NCBI GenBank assembly: GCA_030606485.1
Contig: JAUWGH010000003.1
Location: 372,001-436,000, forward strand
Direction: 5' to 3'
Length of the DNA stretch: 64,000 nt
From: Promethearchaeota archaeon
GTDB lineage: Archaea; Asgardarchaeota; Lokiarchaeia; Sigyniarchaeales; SOKP01
This document shows positions 8,774 to 17,809 of the stretch, piece by piece. The notes below the pieces were generated by a model. It did not search any database and was not told the origin of the DNA. It worked only from the letters and a program-made list of their open reading frames with translations. The number at the start of each line of letters is the position of its first letter. The stretch's first letter is position 1. A program made the translations under genes and the position numbers.

Positions 8774-10090
8774 TTGTGGGGAATTATCATAAAAAATTTA
8801 AATATAAATCTGAATAATAAACTGGAATATTTAATAATAAAAAACCCATTGGACTTGCAAATAGAAAGAAAAGATATATTTTATCGCGAATCTTATTCCG
8901 AAATTATTGATTATATAAAATTTTTATTGAGTTATGAGGCTGTATCATCAGAAACTAAAATAAAGAAGATCAAAGGTTCAATTTTAATTGATGCTCCATA
9001 TGGCTCTGATATATTAGGATATATTAAATTGATTGCAAAGACATTCACCTTAAAATTTGTAAAGTTAAATTTTCCCGAGATTAGAAAATCACCTAATGAT
9101 TTTATATTAAATTTTCCTAATATTTTTGATAATTTGGCTAAAATTTATAGAGAAGCTAAAAAAGTAGAGCAAGAAGTTAAAGAAAAAGATAAAACTATAG
9201 AAAGAGCTTTAAAATTTATATTTATTGTTGAAAATCAACAAGAATTATTTCAGAGAACTCAGAAAGATATTCATTTTGATCTATTCGAACACTTATATTA
9301 TGAGTTAAAAAATAAGATGGAAAATATTAATTTTATCGAGAATGGGATTATTTTCATAGGAATTAATCATCAAGAGAATACTTTATGCCAAGCAAGTTTT
9401 AAATTATTTGATTTTTATTTAAAAATTCCAACGATTACTGAAAATGAAAGAATAATTATTTTAGAAAAAATTAGTGAAGAGATATCTGCAAATCAGACTT
9501 TTAATGTGGGTAGAATTGCTTCCTTAACTGAAGGTTGGGAAGTGAGTGATATAAGGGAATTGATTAAAATCGCATACTTACGGAATGTGGCTAAATTAGA
9601 TGATTCTGTCAGCGATATTACAGAATTAACAGAAAAAATAATTGACAGAGGGGAATTTATTCCTTCATATTTGATTTCACTAAATTTTATTCAAAACAAA
9701 TTAGGGACATTTCAAACTTCTATAAATTCCTCAATACATCAATCGATAAATCAAAATAGAAAGTTTAATAGAGAAGTTTCAAAAGAAGAACATATTAAAA
9801 TTCCAGAACTTGAATCTCAATTAAGAACTGAAATAGAAAAGATTAGATCACAAAGAATATCAAATTTCATGGTACAACAATTATATGAGGATGCAGCCTC
9901 AGAAAATTATACAGAGCTTTTAGTTATATTAGATAAGATGAAAAAGAAAGAACCTCTTGAAGAATATGATCGAAAATTATTAGCAGAATATTCTTTTATT
10001 TTAAATGACCCTCCAAATATCGCCTTAATACTGTTAGAAAAGGCAAAAAAACGAATTGATAATATTAAAAAAGCATTTGGGAAGGAATAG
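8774..10090 (+). CDS. Degenerate AAA+ ATPase-like protein of the SMC operon
   Basis: 438 residues starting at TTG 8774, the only usable start before the conserved part. The order of elements follows an AAA+ fold. A P-loop position reads GSILIDAPYGSDILGYIK and lacks the Walker A lysine. A Walker B-like strand reads KFIFIVENQQE, a sensor-1-like strand GIIFIGINHQ, and a sensor-2-like helix SLTEGWEVSDIRELIKIAYL. The C-terminal 130 residues are a charged helical extension. Loss of Walker residues suggests a structural role rather than ATP hydrolysis (inference). Its TAG stop is in the same frame as, and three bases before, the SMC start, so the two are surely co-expressed. Confidence 0.6.
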   Translation: MWGIIIKNLNINLNNKLEYLIIKNPLDLQIERKDIFYRESYSEIIDYIKFLLSYEAVSSETKIKKIKGSILIDAPYGSDILGYIKLIAKTFTLKFVKLNFPEIRKSPNDFILNFPNIFDNLAKIYREAKKVEQEVKEKDKTIERALKFIFIVENQQELFQRTQKDIHFDLFEHLYYELKNKMENINFIENGIIFIGINHQENTLCQASFKLFDFYLKIPTITENERIIILEKISEEISANQTFNVGRIASLTEGWEVSDIRELIKIAYLRNVAKLDDSVSDITELTEKIIDRGEFIPSYLISLNFIQNKLGTFQTSINSSIHQSINQNRKFNREVSKEEHIKIPELESQLRTEIEKIRSQRISNFMVQQLYEDAASENYTELLVILDKMKKKEPLEEYDRKLLAEYSFILNDPPNIALILLEKAKKRIDNIKKAFGKE

Positions 10091-10096
10091 AAAATT
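10080..10096 (+). promoter_or_regulatory. Ribosome binding site deciding an ATT start for the SMC gene
   Basis: GGAAGGA at 10080-10086 lies inside the last codons of the upstream gene and is followed, after seven bases, by ATT at 10094-10096. This is optimal Shine-Dalgarno spacing, and the next codons give S-T-K-T, a normal N-terminus. No ATG, GTG or TTG exists in the frame between the stop at 10088-10090 and position 10391, which is already inside the conserved ATPase head. Confidence 0.55.
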
Positions 10097-13000
10097 TCGA
10101 CAAAAACAATTAGGTCTAGATCATCATCGGACAAATTAAACCAAGAGGTTTACATTAAAGAGATTATATTAGAAAATTTTTTAGCTTTTTCTAGAGATAA
10201 AGCCGAATTTTCCAAAGGATTTACAATTGTAGTTGGTCCTAATTGGTCAGGTAAATCCACAATTTACCAAGGGATAAAGTTTGCTTTAGGTAGCAATGAA
10301 AGGGACGAAAGATATACAAAATGGTCCGATTTTATAAGAACCGGACAAAACCATGCTCTAATCGAACTTTATATTCAGACACCTGAGAATTTGATTGGAA
10401 TACGAAGGACTGTACTTAGAGGAAAAGCTCCTTTTTTTGAAATTAAGCAAAATAATGAAAAAGAATTCGAAAAAATTAATTCCCTTGAAATAAGAGAGCT
10501 TGTAAAATCATTAAATTATAATCCGGATAATCAATTTTCTTTTGTCAGTCAAGGCAAAATTGATGCGCTTAAAGATATGAAACCTGAAGAATTATGCATT
10601 TTCTTAGAGGAAGGAGTGGGCTTAAAAGGGTTAAGACATGAAATTTTAGAGCAAAAAACTCAAGTATTCAATTTACAAGAAAAATTAAAAGCATTAAAAA
10701 CAGAGCAAAATAGTTGGAATTTTGAATTAAAATTATTGGAACCTAAGTTAAAAAGATTAGAAGATAAGCGAATTTTGCTTAAAGACAAAAAAAGCCTAAT
10801 AGATGAGTTATTATGGGCAAATCGAGAAAAAATAGAAAAAGAGATTTATATTCTTGAAGAAAATATTAAGAAAATTGCTATTATAATTAATGATTTACAA
10901 AAGCAATTAGAAGATTTTACAACGCAAATAAATGAAATTACTGAAAAAATTGAAAAAATTGAAAAAAATTCAGAAAAACTTTCTGAGAATATAGGAAAAA
11001 TAAAGGGTAGAATTTCAGAATTAGAGAAAATTATTCAACAGTGGAAGATTAAACAACAAAGGATAAAGGTACGCTTAGAAGAATTAGAACAAAATAAAAA
11101 CAAATTAAAAGGTAAATTAGACAACCATAAGGCTAAAGGAAATAAGATCTCAGAAGAATTAAAACTCACACGCAAAAATATTAAAATACTAGATTCTGCA
11201 ATCTCTAATATTTTAAAAGAACAAAATGAATTATTGGACAAGGTATCTATTCACAAAGATTTTCTTGAGAGATTTAAGAAGACAAAAGCAGAATTAAGTA
11301 AAAAACAAGATGAGCTTATTCAGAATACCCAAAAAATAACAGAAATTAATGATGAAATTGATATAATTTTCGCTGAATTAAGAGATGTAAAGCATCATTT
11401 TGAGCAAAATAAATGGTTTCTTAAAAATAAGGATGAGAATTTACAAGAAAAGTTAATAAATCAGCGTAATGATTTAGATAATGAAATTCATGATTTAAAG
11501 GAACAACTAAGAGAAATAAGAAAGGATCAGGTTAAAAGAGTTAATGCTTATAAAAGATTAAATTATTCCATTAGAGAAAAAAGAGTATTCTTACCTCAAA
11601 ATGTCATAACTTTAAAAGAAGAGATTTACAATAGAAATCTAAATGCAAAAGGTCCAATAATTGAATTATTACAATATAATGATAAATTGGGGTTTGCAAT
11701 TGAATCAGTTTTAGGAAAAAAAGTGTTATTTAGTTTTATTGCAGGCGATTGGAACACATTTATTCTACTAAAAAAATTGAAAGATAGTTATAATGTTTAT
11801 TGCAATATATATATACCAAAGGAAGAAAATATTCGTCAATTTTCAAAATATGAGAAAATTGATGGAGTATTAGGTTATCTCGCAGAATTAATTAAAATTA
11901 AGGGCAATGATGAACATGTAAGGAAATTAATTTATTCTAAAGTGAAAAATTGTCTTGTAGTAGAAGATTTTACTACAGGAACACTTATGCATAAAAATTA
12001 CAAATTTAGAGGTAAATGTGTAACATTAAAAGGCGAGCAAATCATATCCTATGATTATGTGGTTGAAACACCATACTTAAAGAAATTAGAAGGATTATTA
12101 AGTCCTACTAAACAAATGGATCAATTATATCTGTTAGAAATGGAAATAAGTAAATTGAATGATGAAAGAAAGAATTTAGAATCCCTAAAAACTAAAATAG
12201 ATCAAAAATATCGAGAAGTTTCCAAGAAAATTGATGCTTTACCTACTCTTGAATTATTATTCCGGCAAGAACAAAAACTTTTAAGCAAAAAAGATAATCT
12301 CTTTGAAACAAGAAAAAATAAGAACGAATTGAATGATAATATTGAAATGCAAATCGATGATGTGGTAAAAGAAGTGGAAACTTTAAAAAAAGAACAAAAA
12401 CCAGAATTTTTTGAATGGCAGAAGAGTTTAGAAAATATTCCAGACGAATTTGATTTAAAAAACAATGAAAAGAAACATTGGTCAAAAATTAATGATGAAA
12501 AACAGAAATCCTTATCTGAAATTCAAGAAATTATAAATGAAGAAACAGCTGAATTTACAAAAATAAACATTAGTTATAAAACAACCAAAAAAGAGTTTCA
12601 AAGTAGAGATCAAAAGGCATTTGAAGTATTTCAGGAACTAACTGGACTTGAAAATCAAATTAAGGATTTAAAAATTCAGAAAGAAAAGTATGAGTTAGAT
12701 AAAAAGGCTCTTAAGGAAGAAGAAAATAAAATTAGACAAGAAAATCTTGAGTTTAATTTAAATTATGAAAGAAAACAAGACCAATTGAGTTCGCAGCAAA
12801 ATGATCTCCAATCCAAAATTTTAGATTTAGAAAAAGTAAATAAAGAGATTGGTCCAAAAATATTAAGTGAAGAAATAAAAATACGTCCAATTGAAGAAAT
12901 TGAAAAGAGTCTTCTCGAAGTGAATAAAGAATTAATGAAATACGCAGATATTGATGATACTTTAGAAGTAGAAAAAGAGAGAATTATTAAAATACTTAAA

Positions 13001-13549
13001 AAAATTGCTCAAAATCAAGCGCAAATTCAGAGAGACCTTATTGAAGCAGAAGAAACCGAAAAGAATTTAGAAAATACATATTACAAAAAGTTCAATAAAA
13101 TTATCAAAAAACTAGAAGATTTAATTAATAAAAAATTTGAAATATCTGAAATTAAAGCTCAGTGTTCAATTGATTTATCGGGGAAATTTGAAAATTTAGG
13201 CATAAAAATTAAAGCATCTTTATTAAAAGAACAACTACGAGATATAACCGCATTAAGTGGGGGGCAACGCTCTATTATTGCAATTTGTTTAATACTTTCT
13301 TTACAAGAATTTAAATCAAGTAGGATAATTGTATTAGACGAAGCTGAATTATACTTGGATGAAAATAATGCTGAAATCGCCTATAAATTGATAAAGGGCG
13401 CAATTCAGATGAATAAAACACAAATAATAATATTTGTGCCAAAAGCATCTAAATATATTTATTCAATGGCAGATAAACTCATTGGAGTTGCAAGAAATGG
13501 AGCAATAGGACCATCAACGATACTCCAACCTAAGATAATAAAGACTTAA
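10094..13549 (+). CDS. smc: SMC-family chromosome condensation ATPase (probable ATT start)
   Basis: 1151 residues from ATT 10094, the usual SMC length. The N-terminal head has YIKEIILENFLAFSR and Walker A GPNWSGKS (residues 48-55, K54). A first long coiled coil leads to a hinge at about 505-660 (GPIIELLQYNDKLGFAIESV; VTLKGEQIISYDYVVE), without the usual TGG end. The returning coil leads to the C-terminal head with signature LSGGQ (1054-1058) and Walker B IIVLDEAE (D1082, E1083). LSGGQR and DEAELYLD differ from canonical SMC LSGGE and DEVDAALD. Starting at the first ordinary start, TTG 10391, would delete Walker A. Followed after 17 bases by a kleisin-like gene. Confidence 0.88.
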   Translation: MSTKTIRSRSSSDKLNQEVYIKEIILENFLAFSRDKAEFSKGFTIVVGPNWSGKSTIYQGIKFALGSNERDERYTKWSDFIRTGQNHALIELYIQTPENLIGIRRTVLRGKAPFFEIKQNNEKEFEKINSLEIRELVKSLNYNPDNQFSFVSQGKIDALKDMKPEELCIFLEEGVGLKGLRHEILEQKTQVFNLQEKLKALKTEQNSWNFELKLLEPKLKRLEDKRILLKDKKSLIDELLWANREKIEKEIYILEENIKKIAIIINDLQKQLEDFTTQINEITEKIEKIEKNSEKLSENIGKIKGRISELEKIIQQWKIKQQRIKVRLEELEQNKNKLKGKLDNHKAKGNKISEELKLTRKNIKILDSAISNILKEQNELLDKVSIHKDFLERFKKTKAELSKKQDELIQNTQKITEINDEIDIIFAELRDVKHHFEQNKWFLKNKDENLQEKLINQRNDLDNEIHDLKEQLREIRKDQVKRVNAYKRLNYSIREKRVFLPQNVITLKEEIYNRNLNAKGPIIELLQYNDKLGFAIESVLGKKVLFSFIAGDWNTFILLKKLKDSYNVYCNIYIPKEENIRQFSKYEKIDGVLGYLAELIKIKGNDEHVRKLIYSKVKNCLVVEDFTTGTLMHKNYKFRGKCVTLKGEQIISYDYVVETPYLKKLEGLLSPTKQMDQLYLLEMEISKLNDERKNLESLKTKIDQKYREVSKKIDALPTLELLFRQEQKLLSKKDNLFETRKNKNELNDNIEMQIDDVVKEVETLKKEQKPEFFEWQKSLENIPDEFDLKNNEKKHWSKINDEKQKSLSEIQEIINEETAEFTKINISYKTTKKEFQSRDQKAFEVFQELTGLENQIKDLKIQKEKYELDKKALKEEENKIRQENLEFNLNYERKQDQLSSQQNDLQSKILDLEKVNKEIGPKILSEEIKIRPIEEIEKSLLEVNKELMKYADIDDTLEVEKERIIKILKKIAQNQAQIQRDLIEAEETEKNLENTYYKKFNKIIKKLEDLINKKFEISEIKAQCSIDLSGKFENLGIKIKASLLKEQLRDITALSGGQRSIIAICLILSLQEFKSSRIIVLDEAELYLDENNAEIAYKLIKGAIQMNKTQIIIFVPKASKYIYSMADKLIGVARNGAIGPSTILQPKIIKT

Positions 13550-13566
13550 AAGAAATTTGAATTATT

Positions 13567-14238
13567 ATGGAAAAAAATAACTCCTCTACCCCGTCTATTA
13601 TTGAAGAAATTCAAAAAATTTTTGAAACAGTTCGTAGTGGGTCTCTAGATGCTCTAAGTGTAGATTTAAATCCCATTTTTCAAAAATTTAAACGAGCTAT
13701 AAATGCACAAAATCTGAATGAATCATCTTCCGCATTTAGCAAGTTATGTGATATTATTGAAACAAAATTTAACGAATTACAGATGTATTTGGCCCTATTT
13801 GGTCAAGAAAAGAAGTTCTTAACATTTTTAGAATCAAATCCTTCTGATATTGAAGTATTCAGTCTTTTTAAAGGATGTTGGTATAAACCCTATAATTTAA
13901 ATGCATTATCTCTTGATTTTTTAGAGGAGTCTAAAAATTCCCTGGAAAGTAGAATAAGAGAAGGTTATATAATTGAAAATCTTGAAATCCCACTAAAAGA
14001 TGAGAATTTTATATTAGAAATACCTTCAAGTTCATTTCAAAAAACAATTGAAAACTATTTTAATAAAATATATAAAAAATTGCCATGTAATATGGACGAT
14101 CTCTTCGAAGAACTCGAGAGTCAGGAAGAGATATATGAAAAATTTATTATTATTTTACATTTACTTCAAAATGGAAAAATAATGTATCAAAAACAGACAA
14201 ATTTTATTTATATACCAAAAGGTGGAAAAGATGAATGA
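13567..14238 (+). CDS. scpA: ScpA-like kleisin subunit
   Basis: 223 residues with the layout expected of a kleisin: a helical N-terminal part (FQKFKRAINAQNLNESSSAF), a variable acidic middle, and a C-terminal small winged-helix (EEIYEKFIIILHLLQNGKIM, then YIPK). The last part matches the end of ScpA, where FLALLELVK-type helices contact the SMC head. Sequence similarity is weak; the assignment rests on this C-terminus and on position, 17 bases after an SMC gene and overlapping a ScpB-like gene. ScpA bridges the two SMC heads to close the ring (family knowledge). The N-terminal helix that binds the SMC neck is not clearly recognisable. Confidence 0.6.
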   Translation: MEKNNSSTPSIIEEIQKIFETVRSGSLDALSVDLNPIFQKFKRAINAQNLNESSSAFSKLCDIIETKFNELQMYLALFGQEKKFLTFLESNPSDIEVFSLFKGCWYKPYNLNALSLDFLEESKNSLESRIREGYIIENLEIPLKDENFILEIPSSSFQKTIENYFNKIYKKLPCNMDDLFEELESQEEIYEKFIIILHLLQNGKIMYQKQTNFIYIPKGGKDE

Positions 14239-14746
14239 AATATCCTTATTGATGTATTTATTAAGTAAGAAAGACCAATTAGATGAGATGGGCTCAACTA
14301 AAGAAGAAGTCTTAGAAAAATTGCAAATTTCTGGGCGAAATAAAGGATTTATGTTTAAAAAACTAATTATTGAACTTTCTAAATATATTTCTCCCTTAGG
14401 ACTCGAAATTCAATATAATCCGTTAAATACCCATTGGTTCTTAACTTTTAAATCAAGTATGAATGATCTGATTTTAGCAAACCCATTTCAAGATAAACCA
14501 CGATTGGCTGCAACTTTATTTTGTGCAATAATTTTATGCTTAAAAAGTAATGGTATTGCAAAAATAGTTGAATTAAAGAAATTAAGAAATAAAAAAGAAA
14601 TCCGGGACGACCTAAAAGATTTAGAAAATCTAGGTTATATTAAAATTATTAAAAATTATAATGAAATTAATTTAACCCCACTTATTGGATACCAGCTAAA
14701 CCTCGAAAAATTATTTATGAAATTATCATTAAAATTAAATGTTTGA
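14231..14746 (+). CDS. scpB: ScpB-like winged-helix condensin subunit
   Basis: 171 residues from ATG 14231, chosen because AAAGGTGG ends a few bases upstream; a GTG at 14222 is also in frame. It overlaps the kleisin stop by eight bases, a sign of coupled translation. Two winged-helix units are visible. The first is residues about 1-75 (STKEEVLEKLQISGRNKGFM). The second starts near 85 with RLAATLFCAIILCLKSNGIA, followed by KKEIRDDLKDLENLGYIKII, matching the second ScpB wing (AALETLAIIAY..., ...LRTLLERGLI). ScpB dimers bind the ScpA middle and regulate SMC ATP turnover. Identity is inferred from fold pattern plus gene order. Confidence 0.65.
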   Translation: MNEISLLMYLLSKKDQLDEMGSTKEEVLEKLQISGRNKGFMFKKLIIELSKYISPLGLEIQYNPLNTHWFLTFKSSMNDLILANPFQDKPRLAATLFCAIILCLKSNGIAKIVELKKLRNKKEIRDDLKDLENLGYIKIIKNYNEINLTPLIGYQLNLEKLFMKLSLKLNV

Positions 14747-14847
14747 TCAAGATTGAATCTAATATTTGATTTTTGAGTAAATTTTAATGAAGAGATCCAT
14801 TAAATACAGTAATTTTTAAAAACTGTGAATTTTTTTAGTAGATAATA

Positions 14848-16278
14848 ATGCCTTCCTTAACATCTCAAAAAGAAGGTCGACCAACTAAATTTTTGGTTCT
14901 TTTTAAAAAGTTCTGGCCAAATTTCGTCGTATATAATTCATGGGCACTAACTATTTCATCCTTGTATATAAATATAATAATCGTTTCAAATATAATTTGG
15001 GCTGGAGAAGAGATTCATGTTGGAGAACTAGGAATTCTGTTTGGATTCGGAACATGGATGATGGGAATTTCAGGTTTGTTTTTTGGTTATTTAGCAGATA
15101 GGATTAATCGCATAAAACTTATGACATTAACTATGATAATGTTTGGAGTTGGTATGTTAATAAATGGATTTAGTCCAGAAGGGCAAGGATCCTTAACTTT
15201 TAACTTCTTTTTAGGATGCCTTTTATTCAGAAATTTTTTTTGTGGTGGGTTTTGGCCTATTATTCTCTCATATACAAACGATGCTGTAGAAGAATTTGAA
15301 CGTTCTCGGTTTTTTGGTGCTATAAATGCCACTTTTCAAGTTTTTCAGATAAGTGGGATGTTAATTTCCACCTTGTTATTTCAAAATCAATTTTGGCGTG
15401 AATTTATGTGGGGTATGGGATTGTTATATTTCATTGGAAGTATTATGATCTATCTAAAAGGTATTGAACCTAAGAGAGGAGGTACCCAAAATCAATTAAA
15501 AACAGTTTTATTCGAATCAAGGATCAAATATCAGTATAAATTAACAAAAAAAACATTTAGAACTACTATTTTAAAGCCTACTATTTGTATTTTATTTGTT
15601 GAGGGTATTTTTATTTCAATGTGTTTCTCATTGGTTGACTTTCTATTTATAACCTATTTACAATCACCACCTCATAACATTTCTCCCTTTATAACTACTG
15701 TATATCTGACTATATTTGGAATTTCTGGTGGCATTTTAGGATCTATCGGTTTTTCCAAGCTTTCTGATAGATTGGCAAATAAAAACTTCAAAAATCGTAT
15801 TTACTTAATTGTTTTTTCAATAGTAATAGTATTTTCGACATATATCTTTTTATTTTTTATTCCAATACAGAGTATGACTCCCGTTCAAGGAAATGATTTA
15901 GTATTTATAATAACTACTCCCGCATTTTGGTTACTTGGTATTGGCGCATTTATTTTTCGTTCCATTATAAGTATATATAGTATTAATCAACCACCACTTA
16001 TACAAAAAATTAATTTACCAGAAAGTCAAGGAATAATCAGTTCTTCTAGTCAATTTTTAGATTTTATAGGTCTCGGAACAGGACCAATAATAGCTGGTGT
16101 GATTTTGGAGTTATATAATAGAAATTATCAAATTACAGTGCTAATTTCAATGATTATTGGAATTGCAGGTGTACTCTTTTGGTTAATAGCAATAAAATGG
16201 ATTGATAAAGATATAGAAACAATTAAATCAATACTCAATCAACGAGCTGAAGAGATGGCTAGAATTAATGGGAAGTGA
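14848..16278 (+). CDS. MFS transporter
   Basis: 476 residues with about 12 hydrophobic helices and a central basic loop. The MFS motif A after helix 2 reads GYLADRINRIKLM, and the second-half copy is GFSKLSDRLANKNFK. The N-terminus (MPSLTSQKEG) is cytosolic and the C-terminus is charged (IKSILNQRAEEMARINGK). Substrate cannot be assigned. It starts 101 bases after the ScpB-like gene and its 3' end overlaps the convergent GTPase gene by 14 bases. Confidence 0.85.
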   Translation: MPSLTSQKEGRPTKFLVLFKKFWPNFVVYNSWALTISSLYINIIIVSNIIWAGEEIHVGELGILFGFGTWMMGISGLFFGYLADRINRIKLMTLTMIMFGVGMLINGFSPEGQGSLTFNFFLGCLLFRNFFCGGFWPIILSYTNDAVEEFERSRFFGAINATFQVFQISGMLISTLLFQNQFWREFMWGMGLLYFIGSIMIYLKGIEPKRGGTQNQLKTVLFESRIKYQYKLTKKTFRTTILKPTICILFVEGIFISMCFSLVDFLFITYLQSPPHNISPFITTVYLTIFGISGGILGSIGFSKLSDRLANKNFKNRIYLIVFSIVIVFSTYIFLFFIPIQSMTPVQGNDLVFIITTPAFWLLGIGAFIFRSIISIYSINQPPLIQKINLPESQGIISSSSQFLDFIGLGTGPIIAGVILELYNRNYQITVLISMIIGIAGVLFWLIAIKWIDKDIETIKSILNQRAEEMARINGK

Positions 16279-16888
16279 TAATTTTTAATATCATGGCCGC
16301 CAAGTTGTCATTATAATCTTCCATACCTTCTAAATGTTCTCCTACAGTGTTGAAGAAATCCACAATTTCTATTTTTCTTTTTTCAAAGAAAGCCTGAATT
16401 TTTTCTCTTGCTTCTTGAAGCTTCTTATCTCTTTGAGCTTTACTCCCCTTCACCAAATCAACCTTATTAATACACACATAGATTTTTTTAGGAAAGAAAC
16501 GGACATCATTGAAAAATTCAAATTGTTTTTCAATAGGGCGATCCAAAGCAAATACAGCAATAATCTGTGAAGCGATCCGGCTAATTGTAATGATCCCCAT
16601 TCTAACAACTGCCCGGGCTTTATCTCCCCCAGGTGCGAATATCGTATGTGCTTTTTTTTCAGTTTCATCTCTAAAAATAACGCGATTGGGATGTATGGTT
16701 TTAGTTTCCTTTTTCTCTGTAGCTTCTCGAGGTAAAGTTGCCTCTCCAGAAAAGTCGGTCTTTACAATTACACATTTTCTTCCACCTTCCAGTGTTTCGA
16801 GTTTTTGTTTATTAATATAACTTACAAATAATCTTAAGAGGGTTGTTTTTCCTACAGAAATATCACCTAATAACCCTAGATTCACCAT
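16265..16888 (-). CDS. Ras-like small GTPase with altered G3 motif
   Basis: 207 residues. G1 P-loop is GDISVGKTT (residues 8-16) and G4 is NKVD (141-144). The G3 position, normally DxxG, reads FAPGGDKAR (84-92), so the aspartate is missing and an extra glycine follows. The fold order resembles COG2229-type archaeal/bacterial small GTPases, where this strand is usually GTPGQERF. Loss of the Mg-coordinating aspartate may slow hydrolysis (inference). No lipid-modification cysteine at the C-terminus. One base downstream of the unknown gene at 16890, so the two form an operon. Convergent with the MFS gene, overlapping by 14 bases. Confidence 0.8.
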   Translation of the reverse strand: MVNLGLLGDISVGKTTLLRLFVSYINKQKLETLEGGRKCVIVKTDFSGEATLPREATEKKETKTIHPNRVIFRDETEKKAHTIFAPGGDKARAVVRMGIITISRIASQIIAVFALDRPIEKQFEFFNDVRFFPKKIYVCINKVDLVKGSKAQRDKKLQEAREKIQAFFEKRKIEIVDFFNTVGEHLEGMEDYNDNLAAMILKIITSH

Positions 16889-16889
16889 C

Positions 16890-17705
16890 TTAATCTTCCT
16901 CCTCCTTTAATAATTTATTTAATAGAGTTTCATAATCAGGTATGAGATATTGTTCGAGTAGTGCACTATTATGGGCATTAATTAATCCTACAAAAACTTC
17001 CTTTAAATTCTTTGAATTTTTAAGATATTTTATTATCGTTTCAGATTCTACTCCAGCTCTTAGTGGTTTTGGTTCAGTATCAAATCCGAAATTTTCACTC
17101 GGAGGTAAAGAATTAAAAAATCCGAATGCAGTGTAGCCTTCATAAGCATAATAGCAAAAGAATCGAGATTTAATTGATTGAATAATCCTCGTCATATATA
17201 CACTTGGATATAACTCTCCAAGGGTCATACTTCCATCATAAGTTATGAGATAATAGGGGCTTATAGGAGATTTTCTTAAGCCAAACATTTCTTGAGGAGG
17301 TAAACAAACAAAAGGAATTTTTTCTTCGATAATGGCCCATAAATCCCATCGTTCTGCATCATTTAAAATTTGTTTAACTTCATCGAAAGCATAGTAAAAA
17401 TCTTGTTGAAAACTAAGTAGAGAACTTAGATAGACAGATAGAGATGCAAAAGTTGCTTCTAATACCGGCTGCTTTTTACTATCTTCGCTAGGTTTTATTG
17501 CACCACGCCAACTTCTTACTGCTGAATATGCAAATCCTTGAACATCAAAAAAATTCCCAGAAAGTATTATAAATTGTGGTATTTCCCCTTCTTCATCCGT
17601 GAGTAATTCTCTGGTTTTATTTAACAAAGCTACTTCAAGATTTATCTCTTTGTAGCCAGAATGCAATTGTGGCATTATCAGCCATTTATATTTCTTTTTT
17701 ACCAT
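16890..17705 (-). CDS. Uncharacterised protein paired with the small GTPase
   Basis: 271 residues, no signal peptide and no clear membrane helix, rich in aromatic residues (FFCYYAYEGYTAFGFF near residue 190). I do not recognise a family. The alternation of hydrophobic strands and helices in the first 170 residues suggests a globular alpha/beta fold. It ends one base before the GTPase start on the same strand, so it is probably translated with it and could be its regulator or effector (inference from spacing only). Confidence 0.7.
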   Translation of the reverse strand: MVKKKYKWLIMPQLHSGYKEINLEVALLNKTRELLTDEEGEIPQFIILSGNFFDVQGFAYSAVRSWRGAIKPSEDSKKQPVLEATFASLSVYLSSLLSFQQDFYYAFDEVKQILNDAERWDLWAIIEEKIPFVCLPPQEMFGLRKSPISPYYLITYDGSMTLGELYPSVYMTRIIQSIKSRFFCYYAYEGYTAFGFFNSLPPSENFGFDTEPKPLRAGVESETIIKYLKNSKNLKEVFVGLINAHNSALLEQYLIPDYETLLNKLLKEEED

Positions 17706-17809
17706 AGATCAAAGCCCCTTCATTAATAATACTATTAAAATTTTTGAACTCTTAAAAATAATACACAAGAATTGACTAATAAATTTTCTTTTTTTAATAT
17801 TTATTGAAT

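Noticed and set aside
10088-10090. In-frame TAG as a pyrrolysine codon joining the AAA-like and SMC proteins
   Set aside because: A well-spaced ribosome binding site precedes an ATT right after the TAG, the resulting SMC has the standard length, and no pyl gene is in the window. Kept only as an alternative.
10900-13100. Short DNA repeats such as ATTGAAAAA in tandem
   Set aside because: They are codon-level consequences of lysine/glutamate heptads in the SMC coiled coil.
8774-14746. Wadjet (JetABCD) plasmid-defence system
   Set aside because: The SMC has an SMC-type hinge and the partners look like ScpA and ScpB rather than MukF/MukE; no TOPRIM JetD-like gene is present.
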